From Maribellus sp. CM-23 (GTDB taxonomy: Bacteria; Bacteroidota; Bacteroidia; Bacteroidales; Prolixibacteraceae), in NCBI RefSeq assembly GCF_021354595.1, contig NZ_JADWYJ010000002.1, positions 558,001-622,000 of the forward strand: a stretch of 64,000 nt of DNA, read 5' to 3'. The notes beneath the pieces are model-generated. The model was not told where the DNA came from. It made no database searches and was given only the letters and a program-made list of their open reading frames with translations. A program made the translations under genes and the position numbers. This document shows, piece after piece, positions 26,107 through 35,615 of this stretch. How positions within the stretch are numbered: the first letter of the stretch is position 1; each line of letters starts with the position of its first letter.

Positions 26107-29100
26107 ATGAAGACCAAGCAAATTTCATCCCTTTCAAACCTTCGGGCGCCTCTGTCAAAAGTAAAATTTATAGTGATTGTACTCTTGCTACACTGTTCGG
26201 GTTATGCCCAAAGCCAGCCGACCGATCTTTCCGGAGAATGGCAGGTAAAGCTCGATCCGGAGAACGAATGGGTAAAAAAAGCCAACGGTGAATGCAAAAC
26301 CGAAGGAAGCATAACACTCCCTGCATCACTTGCCCAATTTGGCTATGGTTTTAAGACCGACTCCTCCGATTTCGGGATACTCACCCCCTCTTACAAATAC
26401 ATCGGCAAAGCCTGGTACACAAAAGAGATACAGGTACCTGCGTCGTGGAAAAACAAGGAAATTGTTTTGTTTTTGGAACGCGTGCTTTGGGAGTCCCGGG
26501 TGTTGATCGACGGCGAAGAACGAAGCACCAACGATGCTCTGGGAACGCCTCATGTTCATCACCTCGGAAAATTATCTCCGGGCAGCCATCAGCTTACCAT
26601 TTTGGTTGACAATGAAATGATTCACAACATTGGAGACAAAGGCCACGCCTACGGAGAATACACCCAAAGCATCTGGAACGGTATTGTTGGCCGCATGGAA
26701 ATGAAGGCAGTTGATCCTGTGCACATCAGCGCAGTCCGTACCTTCCCGGACATTGAAGAAGACGTATTAAAAGTGGAAGTTACGCTCAACACTCCGCCGC
26801 AAAAACCGCTTGCCCTGAAATATGTCATTAGCCCGGTTTCAGAAAAAGTGAAAGTATTGGAAGGCGAAGAAATTTTCCGTCCGAAAAAGGGGCAGCAACA
26901 GTTCATTATCCAGATACCGGTTCAGGGAAAACTAAAAAAATGGAGCGAATTTACCCCCGAAGTTTACCAACTGGATGTATCGTTAAACAGCGGCAAAAAT
27001 TCGGACACTTCTACTTCAGAATTTGGCTTTTATGAAGTTACCGCCGGCAAACACAAAATACTGATTAACGGGGAACCCGTTTTTCTGCGCGGCAACCTCG
27101 ACTGTGTTCATTTTCCGCTAACCGGTTATCCTTCGTGCAAAGTGGAAGACTGGGAACGTATCTTCCGCATTTACAAAGACTATGGTTTGAACCACGTTCG
27201 CTTTCACTCGTGGTGCCCGCCCGAAGCTGCTTTTAAAGCCGCCAACCGTGTGGGCATTTACGTGCAGGCCGAGGCATCGATCTGGATCGACTGGTGGATG
27301 AGCGTGGATAATATAGAAAGAGGACGGCCCGAAATGAACACCAAAGGCTTCCCAAAAGGACTGGGACACAATGCTTCGCGCGATAGTTTTGTGGTAAAGG
27401 AAATGAACCGCGTGGTTGATTTTTATGGGAACCATCCGTCATTTACCTTGTTTTGTATCGGAAATGAACTGGGAAACTCCGATTTCGATGCAATGAAAAA
27501 GTGGGTAGCCGACCTGAAAGCAAAAGACCCGCGGCGCTTGTATTCGGTCTCAACTGCCCGGCAAATTACCGAAGTGGACGACTTTAACGCCACCCACAAT
27601 ATTCCGGGAGTTGGGCGTACCCGTGGATTAAATGGGCCCCGCACCAACTGGGACTTCAATGAAAACTACGGCAAACTAGACATTCCCGTAATTGCGCACG
27701 AAATCGGGCAATGGCCAGTTTACCCGCGCTGGACCGAAATCGACAAATACACAGGAACCTTAAAAGCCCGGAACCTTGCCGAGATGAAAAAACAGGCCGA
27801 AGAAAACGGCATTGCCGGTCAAAACGAAAAGCTGGTGCAGGCATCAGGCGCACTCAACCAAATTATGTACAAGTACGAAACCGAGTCGTTTCTGCGTACC
27901 GAGAATTGTGCCGGCGTGCAATTGCTGAGCATTCAGGATTACCAGGGACAGGGTGAGGCGCTTATCGGCTGGCTAGATTGTTTCTGGGACAGCAAAGGTA
28001 TTACAACTCCTGAAAAATTCAGACAGCATTTTACGACCACGGTCCCGCTCCTGAGAATGGAAAAAATGGTTTGGCAGAGCAACGAAACATTTACAGCCCA
28101 AGCCCAGCTGGCGCATTACGGAAACGCTGACCTTCACGAAAAATGCCATTGGCAGATCACCGGAAAATCAGGAAATAAACTCGCCGGTGGCACTTTTTTG
28201 TCAAGCAGTTTCCGGCAAGGTTCACTTAACGATTTGGGCAACATCGCCTTCAACCTAAACCAGTTTGAAAAAGCGGAGGAGCTGCTGATAACAATCAAAG
28301 TTGAAAATACGGGCTTCGAAAATTCATGGAACATTTGGGTGTATCCCGAAAAGCTCCCGGCGGTTAACAACGGCGACGATATTTACATCTGTTCCGAACT
28401 GGACAGCGTGGCCTTCCAGAAACTTCGCAACGGCGGAAAAGTACTGCTAAATGCCAGCGAATTGGGAACGGAAGAGAATGCAGTAACTGCGCATTTTTAT
28501 CCGCTGTACTGGTCGCTTACCTTTTTTCCCGGTCAGGGCAAAACCAACATTGGCCTGCTGGTCGACAACTATCACCCTGCCTTTTCCGGGTTTCCAACCT
28601 CCTATCATTCCGACTGGCAATGGGAAACCATCAGTCAAAATGCCAAAGGTTTTATTCTGAACGACCTGCCTGCCTCTTACCATCCGCTGGCCCAGCCTGT
28701 AGACGATTTTCACCGAAACAACAAAGTGGGTTCGGTTTTCGAACTAAAAGCGGACAATGGAAAGCTGCTGGTTTGCGGATATAATCTCGATGCGGATTTA
28801 CCGGTTGCCCGTCAACTCCGGTTCAGTTTGCTGAAATACATGAACTCTGAGGATTTTCAACCCGCAGAACCTGTAAGCGAAACCTGGCTGAAAAAGCTGT
28901 TTCCGCTTATTCCAAAAGCCGAAAAATTAGATGTTCCGGACGACTTTGAAAGTGCCATATTTTACCTGGATGCAGCAGCCAGGCTATCGGCTGAGAATGA
29001 AAATCTCCCCTGGAAAAACGAACTCGACAATGTTATCGTTGCAAAAAATGTCAGCTATTCGGTAAAAGCCGACGGAGTATGGAAAGATGATCATGTTTCG

Positions 29101-29379
29101 GCTTGGCACGGGAAAGAAATGGAACTGAACATTCAGTGTCCCGACGGGATTTTGGGAACCCTGCTGGTTCATTTCAGCGACTGGAACCAAAACGGACGCA
29201 CCGGCCTGCTTGAGTTTGAAGGTAGGAAAACCAAACTAGAAAGCCACACGGGCGATGGTCAATGGGTAAAATTTCATGTGATGCGCGAAGACAGCAACGA
29301 TGGAAAACTCAGGTTAAAAACCAAAGCTCTGACCGGTCCCAACCTGATGATTTCAAAAGTTGTATTATTAAAAGAATAA
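26107..29379 (+). CDS. Glycoside hydrolase family 2 enzyme (paralogue 1)
   Basis: The 1090-residue exported protein (signal peptide ending near GYAQS) has a GH2 sugar-binding domain (about 40-190), an Ig-like domain (about 195-310), a TIM barrel (about 320-600) and long C-terminal beta domains. The acid/base is Glu454 in IGNELG and the probable nucleophile Glu532 in AHEIGQW. It is probably a retaining beta-glycosidase (galactosidase, glucuronidase or similar); the substrate cannot be fixed. It is second in the operon, 63 bases after the sulfatase, and has a close paralogue two genes further on. Confidence 0.9.
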   Translation: MKTKQISSLSNLRAPLSKVKFIVIVLLLHCSGYAQSQPTDLSGEWQVKLDPENEWVKKANGECKTEGSITLPASLAQFGYGFKTDSSDFGILTPSYKYIGKAWYTKEIQVPASWKNKEIVLFLERVLWESRVLIDGEERSTNDALGTPHVHHLGKLSPGSHQLTILVDNEMIHNIGDKGHAYGEYTQSIWNGIVGRMEMKAVDPVHISAVRTFPDIEEDVLKVEVTLNTPPQKPLALKYVISPVSEKVKVLEGEEIFRPKKGQQQFIIQIPVQGKLKKWSEFTPEVYQLDVSLNSGKNSDTSTSEFGFYEVTAGKHKILINGEPVFLRGNLDCVHFPLTGYPSCKVEDWERIFRIYKDYGLNHVRFHSWCPPEAAFKAANRVGIYVQAEASIWIDWWMSVDNIERGRPEMNTKGFPKGLGHNASRDSFVVKEMNRVVDFYGNHPSFTLFCIGNELGNSDFDAMKKWVADLKAKDPRRLYSVSTARQITEVDDFNATHNIPGVGRTRGLNGPRTNWDFNENYGKLDIPVIAHEIGQWPVYPRWTEIDKYTGTLKARNLAEMKKQAEENGIAGQNEKLVQASGALNQIMYKYETESFLRTENCAGVQLLSIQDYQGQGEALIGWLDCFWDSKGITTPEKFRQHFTTTVPLLRMEKMVWQSNETFTAQAQLAHYGNADLHEKCHWQITGKSGNKLAGGTFLSSSFRQGSLNDLGNIAFNLNQFEKAEELLITIKVENTGFENSWNIWVYPEKLPAVNNGDDIYICSELDSVAFQKLRNGGKVLLNASELGTEENAVTAHFYPLYWSLTFFPGQGKTNIGLLVDNYHPAFSGFPTSYHSDWQWETISQNAKGFILNDLPASYHPLAQPVDDFHRNNKVGSVFELKADNGKLLVCGYNLDADLPVARQLRFSLLKYMNSEDFQPAEPVSETWLKKLFPLIPKAEKLDVPDDFESAIFYLDAAARLSAENENLPWKNELDNVIVAKNVSYSVKADGVWKDDHVSAWHGKEMELNIQCPDGILGTLLVHFSDWNQNGRTGLLEFEGRKTKLESHTGDGQWVKFHVMREDSNDGKLRLKTKALTGPNLMISKVVLLKE

Positions 29380-29400
29380 AACCAGCTAAACCGTAAACCA

Positions 29401-30795
29401 ATGAGAAACGATCACCGATTCAATAAAAAATTTATCCTCGGCATTACCCTGGTATCAGCCATGGGCGGCCTGCTGTTTGGGTACGACTGGGTGGTAATTG
29501 GCGGCGCCAAACCCTTTTACGAACGCTTTTTCGACATCACGCAATCGGCAAACCTGCAAGGCTGGGCCATGAGCAGCGCACTGATCGGTTGTCTGCTTGG
29601 CGCCTCCTTATCCGGCTGGCTTTCCGACCGTTTCGGGCGTAAGCTGCCGCTTATTTTTGCCGCCCTGCTGTTCACCGTTTCAGCCCTTGGAACAGGTGCC
29701 GTTAACCACTTTGCGCCCTTTATTGTTTTCCGCGTGCTGGGAGGTTTGGGAATCGGCATTGCCTCCGCCATCTCGCCCATGTACATTGCTGAAATTTCGC
29801 CCGCTCCCATGCGTGGCCGGCTGGTGGCAGTCAACCAACTCACCATCGTAATCGGGATTCTGGCCGCCCAAATCATCAATTACCTCATCGCCCAAAAGGT
29901 GCCGACCGGTGCCAGCGACGAATTTATTGCCCGGTCGTGGAACGGACAAACGGGCTGGCGCTGGATGTTCTGGGCAGAAACCGTGCCCGCTGCGGCCTTT
30001 TTTATTCTCGCTTTTTTAATTCCTGAAAGCCCGCGTTTCCTGGCCAAATCAGGCAGAAATGAAGCTTCTCAGAAGATCCTTGAAAAAATTGGAGGTACCG
30101 AATATGCCCAAACCGTTGAGAAAGATATTGCTGAAAGCCTGAAAGATGCCTCTCATAAAATCGATTGGAAAGCACTGAAGGCAAAAAAGATAAGGCCCAT
30201 TTTACTGATCGGTATCGTGCTAGCCGTTTTTCAGCAATGGTGCGGCATCAACGTCATTTTTAATTATGCTGAAGAAGTATTTACCTCAGCCGGGTATTCG
30301 GTTTCCGACATGCTGCTGAACATTGTCATCACCGGTTCTGTGAACCTTGTATTTACACTGGTGGCCATGCGAATGATCGACAGCTGGGGCCGCCGAAAAC
30401 TGATGCTGCTGGGATCGTCGGGGCTGGCGCTGATCTACCTCTTTCTGGGAGGCAGTTATTTCTGGCAACTACAGGGCCTGCTGATTTTAGTCCTCGTGGT
30501 TTTAGCTATCGCCGTTTATGCCCTTACTTTGGCACCGGTTACCTGGGTAGTACTCTCCGAAATTTTCCCAAACCGCGTGCGCGGAGCCGCCATGGCCATT
30601 GCCACCACTTCGCTGTGGATAGCCTCTTTTATTCTCACCTACACCTTCCCCATCCTGAACAAGGCGCTGCATGCTTCGGGAACCTTCTGGCTTTATGCCG
30701 GTATCAGCGTTGCCGGATTCCTGTTCATCCTGAAAAAACTCCCCGAAACCAAAGGGAAAAGCCTCGAAGAAATTGAAAAAAACATCCTAAAATAA
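29401..30795 (+). CDS. MFS sugar porter (sugar:H+ symporter family)
   Basis: The 464-residue inner-membrane carrier has 12 predicted helices. It shows sugar porter motifs: GWLSDRFGRKLPL (loop 2-3), PESPRFL near residue 210, RVLGGLGIG, and the C-terminal PETKGKSLEEIE. These mark the XylE/AraE-type MFS family, which takes up monosaccharides with protons. It lies 21 bases after the GH2 gene and 8 before GH97. It stands in for the usual SusC/SusD oligosaccharide importer, which suggests uptake of small sugars made outside the cytosol. Confidence 0.93.
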   Translation: MRNDHRFNKKFILGITLVSAMGGLLFGYDWVVIGGAKPFYERFFDITQSANLQGWAMSSALIGCLLGASLSGWLSDRFGRKLPLIFAALLFTVSALGTGAVNHFAPFIVFRVLGGLGIGIASAISPMYIAEISPAPMRGRLVAVNQLTIVIGILAAQIINYLIAQKVPTGASDEFIARSWNGQTGWRWMFWAETVPAAAFFILAFLIPESPRFLAKSGRNEASQKILEKIGGTEYAQTVEKDIAESLKDASHKIDWKALKAKKIRPILLIGIVLAVFQQWCGINVIFNYAEEVFTSAGYSVSDMLLNIVITGSVNLVFTLVAMRMIDSWGRRKLMLLGSSGLALIYLFLGGSYFWQLQGLLILVLVVLAIAVYALTLAPVTWVVLSEIFPNRVRGAAMAIATTSLWIASFILTYTFPILNKALHASGTFWLYAGISVAGFLFILKKLPETKGKSLEEIEKNILK

Positions 30796-30803
30796 AAGCC
30801 GGC

Positions 30804-32765
30804 ATGAAAAAAACAGTTTTGCTTATCACCTGTGTATTCCTCATTTCCTCCGCTTTTGCCAAAGAGTATCTTTTGCAATCGCCCAACGGAAAGCTACAAG
30901 CCAAAATTAACGTCGCAGAAAGTATCTCCGTGCTTCTAAGCAAAGACGGAAGCAATGTATTTACGCTCAATAATCTTTCGCTGGAAACCGATAAGAACCT
31001 GCTTAGCACCCCGGAATTAAAAGGCCTGAAAACTAACCACAGATCGGTTGATGAAACCGTCCAACCCTTTATCCGCGAAAAAGCTGCCTCTATTCAGAAC
31101 ACATTCAACGAACTGGAATTTAGGTTCAAAAACAAAAGCGGGATCACTTTCCGCTTGTTTAACGAAGGGCTCGCCTATCGTTTTTTCACTTTCACAAAAG
31201 ACAGCTTGATCGTTTACCGCGAAAACCTGTCGCTTGTTTTAGATGAAAAAGACTCGATCCGCTTTCAGGCGTCCGGCTCGTTTAACTCCTCGTACGAAAC
31301 CCCTTACGAACACCGCGCTGTTTCAGAAATCGAAAACGAACAACTGTGCCACTTGCCGTTACTGGCCGAAAAGCAAAGCGGAACCTTTGTGTTGGTAACC
31401 GAAGCCGATCTGTACAATTATCCGGGTTTGTGGCTAAAAGGTACAGGCCGCGCACAGCTAAACAGCACGCATCCTCCTTATCCGAAAAGTTACCGGACTA
31501 CCGGCAGTGTGTATGTGCACGGACAAATTACCGAAACTTTTGATTACATCGGGAAAGTAGCCGGAAACAGAAGCTACCCCTGGCGTATTTTTGCCGTGGC
31601 CGGTCATGAAGCCGACCTGATCGACAACAACATGGTTTACCTGCTTTCGTCGCCCAATGCGCTTCAGGATACATCGTGGATAAAACCCGGCGTTGTAATG
31701 TTCGACTGGTGGGCAAAAAACAATATCTACGGAGTTGACTTTAAGGCGGGAATTAATACCGAAACGGCCAAATATTTTATTGATTTCTGTGCCGAACACG
31801 GTTTCAGGTATTTTCTTTTTGACGATGGCTGGAGCCCGCAGGATAATTTACTGGCGCCGGTGCCCGGACTGGATATGGCCGAAGTAACCGAATATGCCCG
31901 CTCAAAGGGTGTTGACGTTATGCTGTGGGTGATTTGGAAAACCCTCGAAAAGCAATGGAACGAAGCTTTCGACCTGTTTGAAAGTTGGGGAATACGCGGA
32001 ATAAAAATGGATTTTATGAACCGCGACGACCAGGAAATGGTGGAATTTTACGAAGCAGTTGCCCAAAAAGCGGCAGAGAAAAAAATGGTGGTCGATTTTC
32101 ACGGAGCCTATAAACCCTGTGGATTACGCCGGAAATATCCGAATGTGCTCACCCGCGAAGGGCTGATCGAGTTTGAGAACAACGGCTGGACAACACAGGA
32201 TTCACCCGAACACCACAACATTCTGCCGTACCTCCGAATGTTTACTGGTCCCATGGATTACATTCCCGCAACCATGCGGAATTCAACCAAAAACAACTTC
32301 AAAGCCCTCGGTGATTACCCGATGGGACAAGGGACAAGGGCACATTCCATGGCCTTATTTGTGATACTCAGCAGCCCCATGACCATGTTGCCCGATTCAC
32401 CGTCAGACTACTACCGGGAAAAAGAATGCACGCAGTTTCTGTCGCAAATTCCGGTGGAATGGGACGAAACCAGGCTGCTCGATGGCAAGATAGCCAACTA
32501 CACTGTACTGGCAAGACGTTCCGGCAACGACTGGTACATCGGGGCCATCACCAATTGGGACGAGCGAACACTTACCATCAATACTGACTTTCTGGCGCCC
32601 GGAAAATACCTGCTCGAAGCTGTTCAGGATGGACTAAATGCCAATACCCGCGCAGAAGATTACCAACTGATCCGAAAAACGATAACAGCAGGTGCCCCGC
32701 TTACCATTCAAATGAGTTCAGGCGGTGGTTGGATCGCACGAATCACTCCTTCTGAAAATCAATAA
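30804..32765 (+). CDS. Glycoside hydrolase family 97 enzyme
   Basis: The 653-residue exported protein (signal peptide cleaved near AFA-KEY) has the GH97 N-terminal beta-sandwich (about 20-270), a TIM barrel (about 280-560) and a C-terminal beta domain. Asp403 in KMDFMN corresponds to the catalytic nucleophile of retaining GH97 enzymes, the alpha-galactosidase type, rather than the inverting alpha-glucosidase type. It probably removes terminal alpha-linked galactose or a similar residue. It lies 8 bases after the MFS gene and 12 before the second GH2. Confidence 0.9.
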   Translation: MKKTVLLITCVFLISSAFAKEYLLQSPNGKLQAKINVAESISVLLSKDGSNVFTLNNLSLETDKNLLSTPELKGLKTNHRSVDETVQPFIREKAASIQNTFNELEFRFKNKSGITFRLFNEGLAYRFFTFTKDSLIVYRENLSLVLDEKDSIRFQASGSFNSSYETPYEHRAVSEIENEQLCHLPLLAEKQSGTFVLVTEADLYNYPGLWLKGTGRAQLNSTHPPYPKSYRTTGSVYVHGQITETFDYIGKVAGNRSYPWRIFAVAGHEADLIDNNMVYLLSSPNALQDTSWIKPGVVMFDWWAKNNIYGVDFKAGINTETAKYFIDFCAEHGFRYFLFDDGWSPQDNLLAPVPGLDMAEVTEYARSKGVDVMLWVIWKTLEKQWNEAFDLFESWGIRGIKMDFMNRDDQEMVEFYEAVAQKAAEKKMVVDFHGAYKPCGLRRKYPNVLTREGLIEFENNGWTTQDSPEHHNILPYLRMFTGPMDYIPATMRNSTKNNFKALGDYPMGQGTRAHSMALFVILSSPMTMLPDSPSDYYREKECTQFLSQIPVEWDETRLLDGKIANYTVLARRSGNDWYIGAITNWDERTLTINTDFLAPGKYLLEAVQDGLNANTRAEDYQLIRKTITAGAPLTIQMSSGGGWIARITPSENQ

Positions 32766-32777
32766 GAAACTGGGAAA

Positions 32778-35603
32778 ATGAGAACATTATTTTTTTATAC
32801 CCTTATCATTTTGGCCAGCTTTACCGGCTGTTCGCAACGTTCCGCTTCCACCATCGACCTTTCGGGAGAATGGCAGTTTCAAACCGATCCTGATGACTGC
32901 GGGATCAACGAGAAATGGTTCAACTCGGCATTTCAGGAAAGCATACAACTTTCGGGCTCGATGGCCGAAAACGGAAAAGGAGATGACATTACACTGGACA
33001 CCCACTGGACCGGTGGCATCCAGAATCCACAGTGGTACAACGATCCGAATTACGCCCCTTACATCGACACACAAAACATTCGTTTCCCCTTTTGGCTGCA
33101 ACCCGAGAAAAAATATACAGGCGCCGCCTGGTATCAGAAAAAGGTGGTTGTACCTGACAACTGGAAGGAGAAAAACATAACACTCTGCCTGGAGCGTCCG
33201 CACTGGGAATCCCGGGTGTGGATAAACGGCGAATTTGCAGGCACACAAAACAGCCTGGCCACTCCTCATGTTTATTCCGTTTCGCCGTTCTTAAAATCCG
33301 GAGAAAACACCCTGACCATTTGCATCGACAACCGGATAAAAGATGTAGATGTGGGAGAAAACTCGCACAGCATAAGCGACCACACCCAATCTAACTGGAA
33401 CGGCATTGTTGGCGATATCTCGCTGCAAGCTACCGGAAAAATTTATTTCGAAAATGTAGCGGTTTTTCCCGATGCAAAAAGTAAAACCGTCAGAATCAGC
33501 GCCTCGGTTTTCAATTCTTTTGACAAAACGTTGCCCGTAACGTTCTCGGCCCTTACGTCATTAAAAGGTACAAACGAAAACAGCGCTAAAGAAACGTGGA
33601 GTTTTGAACTTACCCCGGGAGAAAACAGCCTGGAAATGAATTATTCTCAAGACGAAGAACCCTTGCTTTGGGACGAATTCAGTTCCAATGTGTATCAGCT
33701 TAATCTCCATCTGAAATCGGGCAAAGAAACCGACAATGCCAGTGTTGATTTCGGATTTCGCGATTTCACACCCAACGGATCGCACTTTACGATTAACGGC
33801 AGGCCGGTTTTTCTGCGCGGAACATTGGAATGTGCTATTTTCCCACTGACCGGCTACCCGCCAACTGAAACCGCTTACTGGAAAAAAATATTCACGGCCG
33901 TAAAAGCGCACGGGCTCAACCACGTACGTTTTCATTCGTGGTGCCCGCCCAAAGCCGCATTCGAAACAGCCGACGAAATGGGTGTTTATCTACAGGTAGA
34001 GTGTTCGTCGTGGGCCAACCAAAGTACCCAACTGGGAAGTGGCTTTCCTGTAGATCAGTATATCCGGGACGAGAGCAAGCGCATTGTAAAAGCCTATGGC
34101 AACCATCCTTCGTTTGTAATGATGACTTACGGCAACGAGCCCGGCGGCCCGAAATACCGGGAATACCTCACCAAATTTGTGAACTACTGGAAAGAAAACG
34201 ATCAGCGGCGTGTGTATACCAGTGCGGCAGGCTGGCCGGCACTTTCGGTGAACCAGTACCACAATTTACCTGCTCCGCGTATCCAGGGATGGGGCGAACA
34301 GCTCAACAGCATTATTAATGCACAGCCTCCCCGAACCGATTACGACTGGACCAGCAAACTTCCGGCTGACGGAATTCCGGTTGTCAGCCACGAAATCGGG
34401 CAATGGTGTGTGTATCCCAACTTCCGGGAAATTGAAAAATATACAGGCGTACTAAAAGCCAAAAACTTTGAAGTGTTTCGCGAAAGCCTGAAAGCCCATC
34501 ACATGGAAGAACTGGCCGACAGCTTTTTACTGGCTTCCGGAAAATTACAGGCTCTTTGCTACAAAGCCGATATTGAAGCAGCCCTGAGAACACCGGGTTT
34601 TGCTGGATTTCAGTTACTCGACTTACACGATTTCCCCGGACAGGGAACTGCGCTGGTGGGCGTTCTCGATCCGTTCTGGGAAGAAAAAGGCTATATTTCG
34701 CCCGAAGAGTACAGGCGTTTTTGCAATACCACCGTGCCCCTGGCAAGGCTTCCGAAACGAGTTTTTAACGAAGGCGAAAGCCTGACTGCCGCGATCGAAG
34801 TGGCTCATTTTGGCGAAAATCCCATCTCAGCCAACCCGGCATGGAAACTTACGGAAGGCGATAAAACAATTGCCGAAGGGACACTGGGACAGCAGGATAT
34901 TTCCATTGGCAACGGCCTTCAACTGGGAGAAATTGTTTATGAATTTCAGCCAGAAAACCGTCCGAGAAAAGTCACGCTCGAAGTGAATATCGGAGATTTT
35001 GCCAATAGTTGGGATTGCTGGGTTTATCCGGCGCAGGCGCCTCCGGTTTCAAAAAATATCAGGGTGGTTAATACGCTCGATGAGAGAACCATCGATGCCC
35101 TAAAGAATGGCGAAGATGTACTTCTTACTACCTTAAAAGGCAGTATAAACGCGGCCTACGGAGGAGATATTGGCATTGGCTTTTCCAGTATTTTTTGGAA
35201 TACTGCCTGGACAGGAGGTCAAAAACCGCACACCTTGGGAATTTTGTGCGATCCTGAGCATCCGGCGCTGGAGCAATTCCCCACCGAATACCACTCCAAC
35301 TGGCAGTGGTGGGATGCCATGAGCCATTCAAATGCAATCATGCATGAAGCTTTTTCACAACCACTACAACCCATCGTCAGGGTTATCGACGACTGGGTGA
35401 CCAATCGGCAACTCGCCTTACTTTTTGAAGCCCGTGTGGGCAAAGGCAAACTGCTGATTTCGGGCATCGATTTAACTTCCGATCTGGAAAACCGGCCGGA
35501 AGCCCGTCAGCTAAAATACAGTCTGATGAAGTACATGAGCAGCGAAAAATTTGCACCGGTCAGCGAACTGGCCCCCGAAGAAATACAAAAAATGTTCAAC
35601 TAG
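32778..35603 (+). CDS. Glycoside hydrolase family 2 enzyme (paralogue 2)
   Basis: The 941-residue lipoprotein (lipobox FTGC) has the same GH2 layout as the product of 26107-29379, and its acid/base falls at the same residue number, Glu454 in YGNEPG. The probable nucleophile is Glu539 in SHEIGQW. Shared stretches such as RPHWESRVWINGE show it arose by duplication. Differences in the C-terminal domains suggest a distinct substrate or linkage. It is probably anchored to a membrane, unlike the soluble paralogue. Confidence 0.9.
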   Translation: MRTLFFYTLIILASFTGCSQRSASTIDLSGEWQFQTDPDDCGINEKWFNSAFQESIQLSGSMAENGKGDDITLDTHWTGGIQNPQWYNDPNYAPYIDTQNIRFPFWLQPEKKYTGAAWYQKKVVVPDNWKEKNITLCLERPHWESRVWINGEFAGTQNSLATPHVYSVSPFLKSGENTLTICIDNRIKDVDVGENSHSISDHTQSNWNGIVGDISLQATGKIYFENVAVFPDAKSKTVRISASVFNSFDKTLPVTFSALTSLKGTNENSAKETWSFELTPGENSLEMNYSQDEEPLLWDEFSSNVYQLNLHLKSGKETDNASVDFGFRDFTPNGSHFTINGRPVFLRGTLECAIFPLTGYPPTETAYWKKIFTAVKAHGLNHVRFHSWCPPKAAFETADEMGVYLQVECSSWANQSTQLGSGFPVDQYIRDESKRIVKAYGNHPSFVMMTYGNEPGGPKYREYLTKFVNYWKENDQRRVYTSAAGWPALSVNQYHNLPAPRIQGWGEQLNSIINAQPPRTDYDWTSKLPADGIPVVSHEIGQWCVYPNFREIEKYTGVLKAKNFEVFRESLKAHHMEELADSFLLASGKLQALCYKADIEAALRTPGFAGFQLLDLHDFPGQGTALVGVLDPFWEEKGYISPEEYRRFCNTTVPLARLPKRVFNEGESLTAAIEVAHFGENPISANPAWKLTEGDKTIAEGTLGQQDISIGNGLQLGEIVYEFQPENRPRKVTLEVNIGDFANSWDCWVYPAQAPPVSKNIRVVNTLDERTIDALKNGEDVLLTTLKGSINAAYGGDIGIGFSSIFWNTAWTGGQKPHTLGILCDPEHPALEQFPTEYHSNWQWWDAMSHSNAIMHEAFSQPLQPIVRVIDDWVTNRQLALLFEARVGKGKLLISGIDLTSDLENRPEARQLKYSLMKYMSSEKFAPVSELAPEEIQKMFN

Positions 35604-35615
35604 TTTTTTCAGAGA

